Origin: Chloroflexota bacterium
Lineage (GTDB): Bacteria > Chloroflexota > Limnocylindria > Limnocylindrales > Limnocylindraceae
NCBI GenBank assembly: GCA_003476885.1
Contig: DMUR01000038.1
Coordinates: 1 to 6,296 of the forward strand
Direction of reading: 5' to 3'
DNA: 6,296 nucleotides
In this document: positions 4,986-6,296 of the stretch, piece after piece
Numbering within the stretch: the first letter of the stretch is position 1
How the letters are laid out: each line of letters opens with the position of its first letter
Made by a program: the position numbers and the translations under genes
Notes under the pieces: model-generated
Told to the model about the DNA's origin: nothing
The model's input: the letters and a program-made list of their open reading frames with translations, nothing else
Databases searched by the model: none

Positions 4986-5785
4986 GCAGCGCACAGGTCT
5001 GTCCGTTCCTTGCAATCGCAACCGATTCCAGTAAGCGCCTCCCAACCCCACACATCACGCATGGCTGCTTCGCTCAGCGCCCCGCGCAACCGATCGAACT
5101 TGATCATCAGGGGAGCTACTGCCTGAACGCCACATTCACCTCGTGTCCTGCCTTCGTGGCGTGGGCGGCACGCGAGGCGGCGCAGCCGCTCGCAACCGCG
5201 GTGCCACTCCCGACGGATGAGCTCGCCGCTGCGTCTCGCGGTGATGAGGGCCTTGTGGCGCAGCACGCTGATGACGGCACCATCTGGTCAACGGCGGGAC
5301 TAGAGGCTCCGAATGACGTGAAAGCGGACGATGAACGTGCGCGTGTGCTCCCACTGCATCGCCGGAGGGACGTTGAGGACGAGTTGCCAAAGGCGCTGAT
5401 TCGTCTCCCGCGCGCGCTGAGCAGCTTGCGCAGCTTCGCCGCACTTGTGGTGCTGATTGGCGTGATCCTCTTCGCAACGCCATCCATCTTGAAGTGGTCT
5501 GAAAACCTGTTGAGCGGAGTCGGCCAAGATCCCTCTCCGAGTGCAACCGCCACGCCAGAGGAGAGCGCGGCGCCAACGCCGACTCCAACGCCCGCCCCTG
5601 TGATTCATGTGGTGAAGCGCGGCGACACCCTCTACGCGATCAGTCAGGAGTACAAGGTGAGCGTTGAGGTGATCCTTGGCGCGAACCCTCAGGTTGGAAA
5701 CCCGGACAACCTAAAGATTGGGGAGCAACTACTGATCCCAAACGTTCTCCCGAACGTGGAGATCTCGCCGACCCCAGCGCCGTAA
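4982..5785 (+). CDS. Membrane-anchored LysM protein with N-terminal four-cysteine motif
   Basis: A 267-residue protein in three parts. Residues 7-61 hold a compact motif with C7 (CPFL), C29 (HGCF), an HQGSYCL element around C47, and C55 (SCPAF), a pattern suggestive of metal or iron-sulfur binding. A variable charged region follows, then basic residues (RLPRALSSLR, 141-150) and one transmembrane helix (about 152-170), so the cysteine part should be cytoplasmic. Outside the membrane, a Pro/Thr/Ala-rich linker (183-206) leads to one LysM domain (207-253) with HVVKRGDTLYAISQEYKVS near its start, ANPQVGNPDNLKIGEQLLIP and a short proline tail. LysM binds N-acetylglucosamine-containing glycans such as peptidoglycan. 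ATG 4982 overlaps the upstream acyltransferase stop by 4 bases. The combination suggests a link between cytoplasm, membrane and cell wall, but no enzymatic role is visible. I remember similar cysteine motifs in Chloroflexota LysM proteins. Confidence 0.88.
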   Translation: MSSAQVCPFLAIATDSSKRLPTPHITHGCFAQRPAQPIELDHQGSYCLNATFTSCPAFVAWAAREAAQPLATAVPLPTDELAAASRGDEGLVAQHADDGTIWSTAGLEAPNDVKADDERARVLPLHRRRDVEDELPKALIRLPRALSSLRSFAALVVLIGVILFATPSILKWSENLLSGVGQDPSPSATATPEESAAPTPTPTPAPVIHVVKRGDTLYAISQEYKVSVEVILGANPQVGNPDNLKIGEQLLIPNVLPNVEISPTPAP

Positions 5786-5798
5786 TAGAACGCTGGCG

Positions 5799-6134
5799 CT
5801 ACCCCTTTGCGGGGGAGAGATTGATTGACGTGATCTTCCCAGCTTCAACCTTGATCGTGGCGTCGAGCTTGTGGCTCTTTGCGCCAGGTCGGACCACAAG
5901 GATGTCGCACTCCACCTGATGGCCAGTGTCTTTGATCTCGCCTGGGATCATCCGTAAGCCCTTATCCGCGCGGAGGAACCAACCGCCAACGCGCTCAAGA
6001 CCTTTGAGCATCTGCACCCCTTCGCCAACATGGATGCGCATCTCCACGCGCTCCTCCATGAGTTTGAGCGCTTCGTCGCGGCTGTCCGCGTTCAGCAGTT
6101 CAAAGAAGGCGTCGGTTGTGTCTTGTGCACCCAT
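5799..6134 (-). CDS. NTF2/SnoaL-like small protein
   Basis: A 111-residue cytoplasmic protein with the alpha-plus-beta layout of the NTF2/SnoaL cone fold. An N-terminal helix with TDAFFELLNADSRDEALKLM (7-26) precedes strand VEMRIHVGEG (30-39), the LKGLERVGGWFLRADK segment (43-58, corresponding to the G..GI..W helix), and four late strands covering MIPGEIKDTG, QVECDILVVRP, HKLDATIKVEAGK and ITSINLSP. Members are either small enzymes (isomerases, cyclases) or ligand-binding proteins; no obvious catalytic pair is identifiable. ATG 6134 was chosen because the fold begins there and a TACCAT hexamer lies 6 bases upstream; a longer in-frame start at 6233 would run through the divergent gene. It converges on the LysM gene with 13 bases between and is divergent from the next gene with 22 bases between. 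Confidence 0.78.
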   Translation of the reverse strand: MGAQDTTDAFFELLNADSRDEALKLMEERVEMRIHVGEGVQMLKGLERVGGWFLRADKGLRMIPGEIKDTGHQVECDILVVRPGAKSHKLDATIKVEAGKITSINLSPAKG

Positions 6135-6140
6135 GCGCTG

Positions 6141-6150
6141 ATGGTACCCT
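6141..6150. promoter_or_regulatory. Overlapping divergent -10 elements around GGTACC
   Basis: On the minus strand TACCAT (6141-6146) ends 6 bases before ATG 6134. On the plus strand TACCCT (6145-6150) ends 6 bases before ATG 6157. The two hexamers share the T/A pair at 6145-6146, which is the centre of the palindrome GGTACC (6143-6148) and also the exact midpoint between the two start codons. A TTGTGC (6123-6128) with a 16-base spacer is a possible plus-strand -35, inside the NTF2-like coding region. Both genes would be leaderless and compete for polymerase. Confidence 0.5.
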
Positions 6151-6156
6151 GCCGCG

Positions 6157-6296
6157 ATGAACTCTGATCGGCTCGACGCAGCGGGGCTCCTCGCGCGCTT
6201 CGCCGCCTTGCACCCCGTTGCCGCCACAGCCACTGGTATTCACGATCACGACGGGGAGTGGGACCGGTTCGGCGCTGCGGCAGATGCACGCGTGCT
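6157..6296 (+). CDS. N-terminus of a probable DUF885-family protein (cut by window edge)
   Basis: The reading frame from ATG 6157 stays open to the right edge, giving 46 complete codons. It begins MNSDRLDAAGLLARFAAL, followed by HPVAATATGIHDHDGEWDRFG (residues 19-39). The pattern of a helix, then HPV.AT..GIHDHD, resembles the N-terminus of DUF885 proteins, a large zinc-peptidase-like bacterial family, where a D/HP..AT.LG.H.yD segment is common. Only the start is visible, so the diagnostic later motifs cannot be checked. The frame was too short and partial for simple ORF calling, but the leaderless-type TACCCT promoter and the divergent arrangement support it as a real gene. Confidence 0.6.
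   Translation, partial: MNSDRLDAAGLLARFAALHPVAATATGIHDHDGEWDRFGAAADARV

Noticed and set aside
4661..5266. 201-codon minus-strand open frame across the acyltransferase/LysM junction
   Set aside because: It lies antisense to two well-supported genes, has the Arg/Ser-rich composition typical of GC-rich shadow frames, and has no recognisable domain.
5801..5816. Possible hairpin CCCC-TTTGC-GGGG after the LysM gene
   Set aside because: The stem is only four pairs, there is no T-tract, and the bases are the last codons of the NTF2-like gene.

Overview
This 6.3 kb window comes from a compact, GC-rich (roughly 60% by eye) bacterial chromosome. It is almost entirely coding. I support ten genes: nine complete and one cut by the right edge. 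I see no tRNA, rRNA, CRISPR array, insertion sequence or other mobile element, and no gene-free stretch longer than about 110 bases. The likely source is Chloroflexota, with Actinomycetota as the alternative. The reasons are an F420-type luciferase-like oxidoreductase, a nickel superoxide dismutase, many apparently leaderless starts, and an N-terminal four-cysteine motif on a LysM protein that I remember from Chloroflexota. No marker gene settles the phylum.

Layout from left to right. Positions 21-302 (-) encode a small ACT-like protein, directly downstream of 317-1918 (-), a secreted SpoIID-like protein with FG-GAP-like repeats. A 55-base divergent gap separates the latter from 1974-2915 (+), an LLM-class flavin/F420-dependent oxidoreductase. 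Converging on that gene is a three-gene minus-strand operon: a four-helix membrane protein (3753-4100), nickel superoxide dismutase sodN (3313-3744) and its maturation peptidase sodX (2926-3300). Divergent from this operon is a plus-strand pair overlapping by 4 bases: a PlsC-like acyltransferase with a variant catalytic motif (4209-4985) and a membrane-anchored LysM protein with a cytoplasmic cysteine motif (4982-5785). Next come an NTF2/SnoaL-like small protein (5799-6134, -) and, after a 22-base divergent gap, the start of a probable DUF885-family protein (6157 to the right edge, +).

Functional themes are oxidative-stress defence (sodN with its protease and a possible new membrane partner) and the cell envelope (SpoIID-like enzyme, acyltransferase, LysM anchor). 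The most striking feature is how the genes start. Six starts have a TAnnnT -10-like hexamer exactly 6 or 7 bases before the ATG and lack a convincing Shine-Dalgarno, as expected for leaderless mRNAs. The first two genes of the sod operon instead have perfect AGGAGG sites. The 22-base gap at 6135-6156 looks like a single symmetric promoter serving two leaderless genes in opposite directions.
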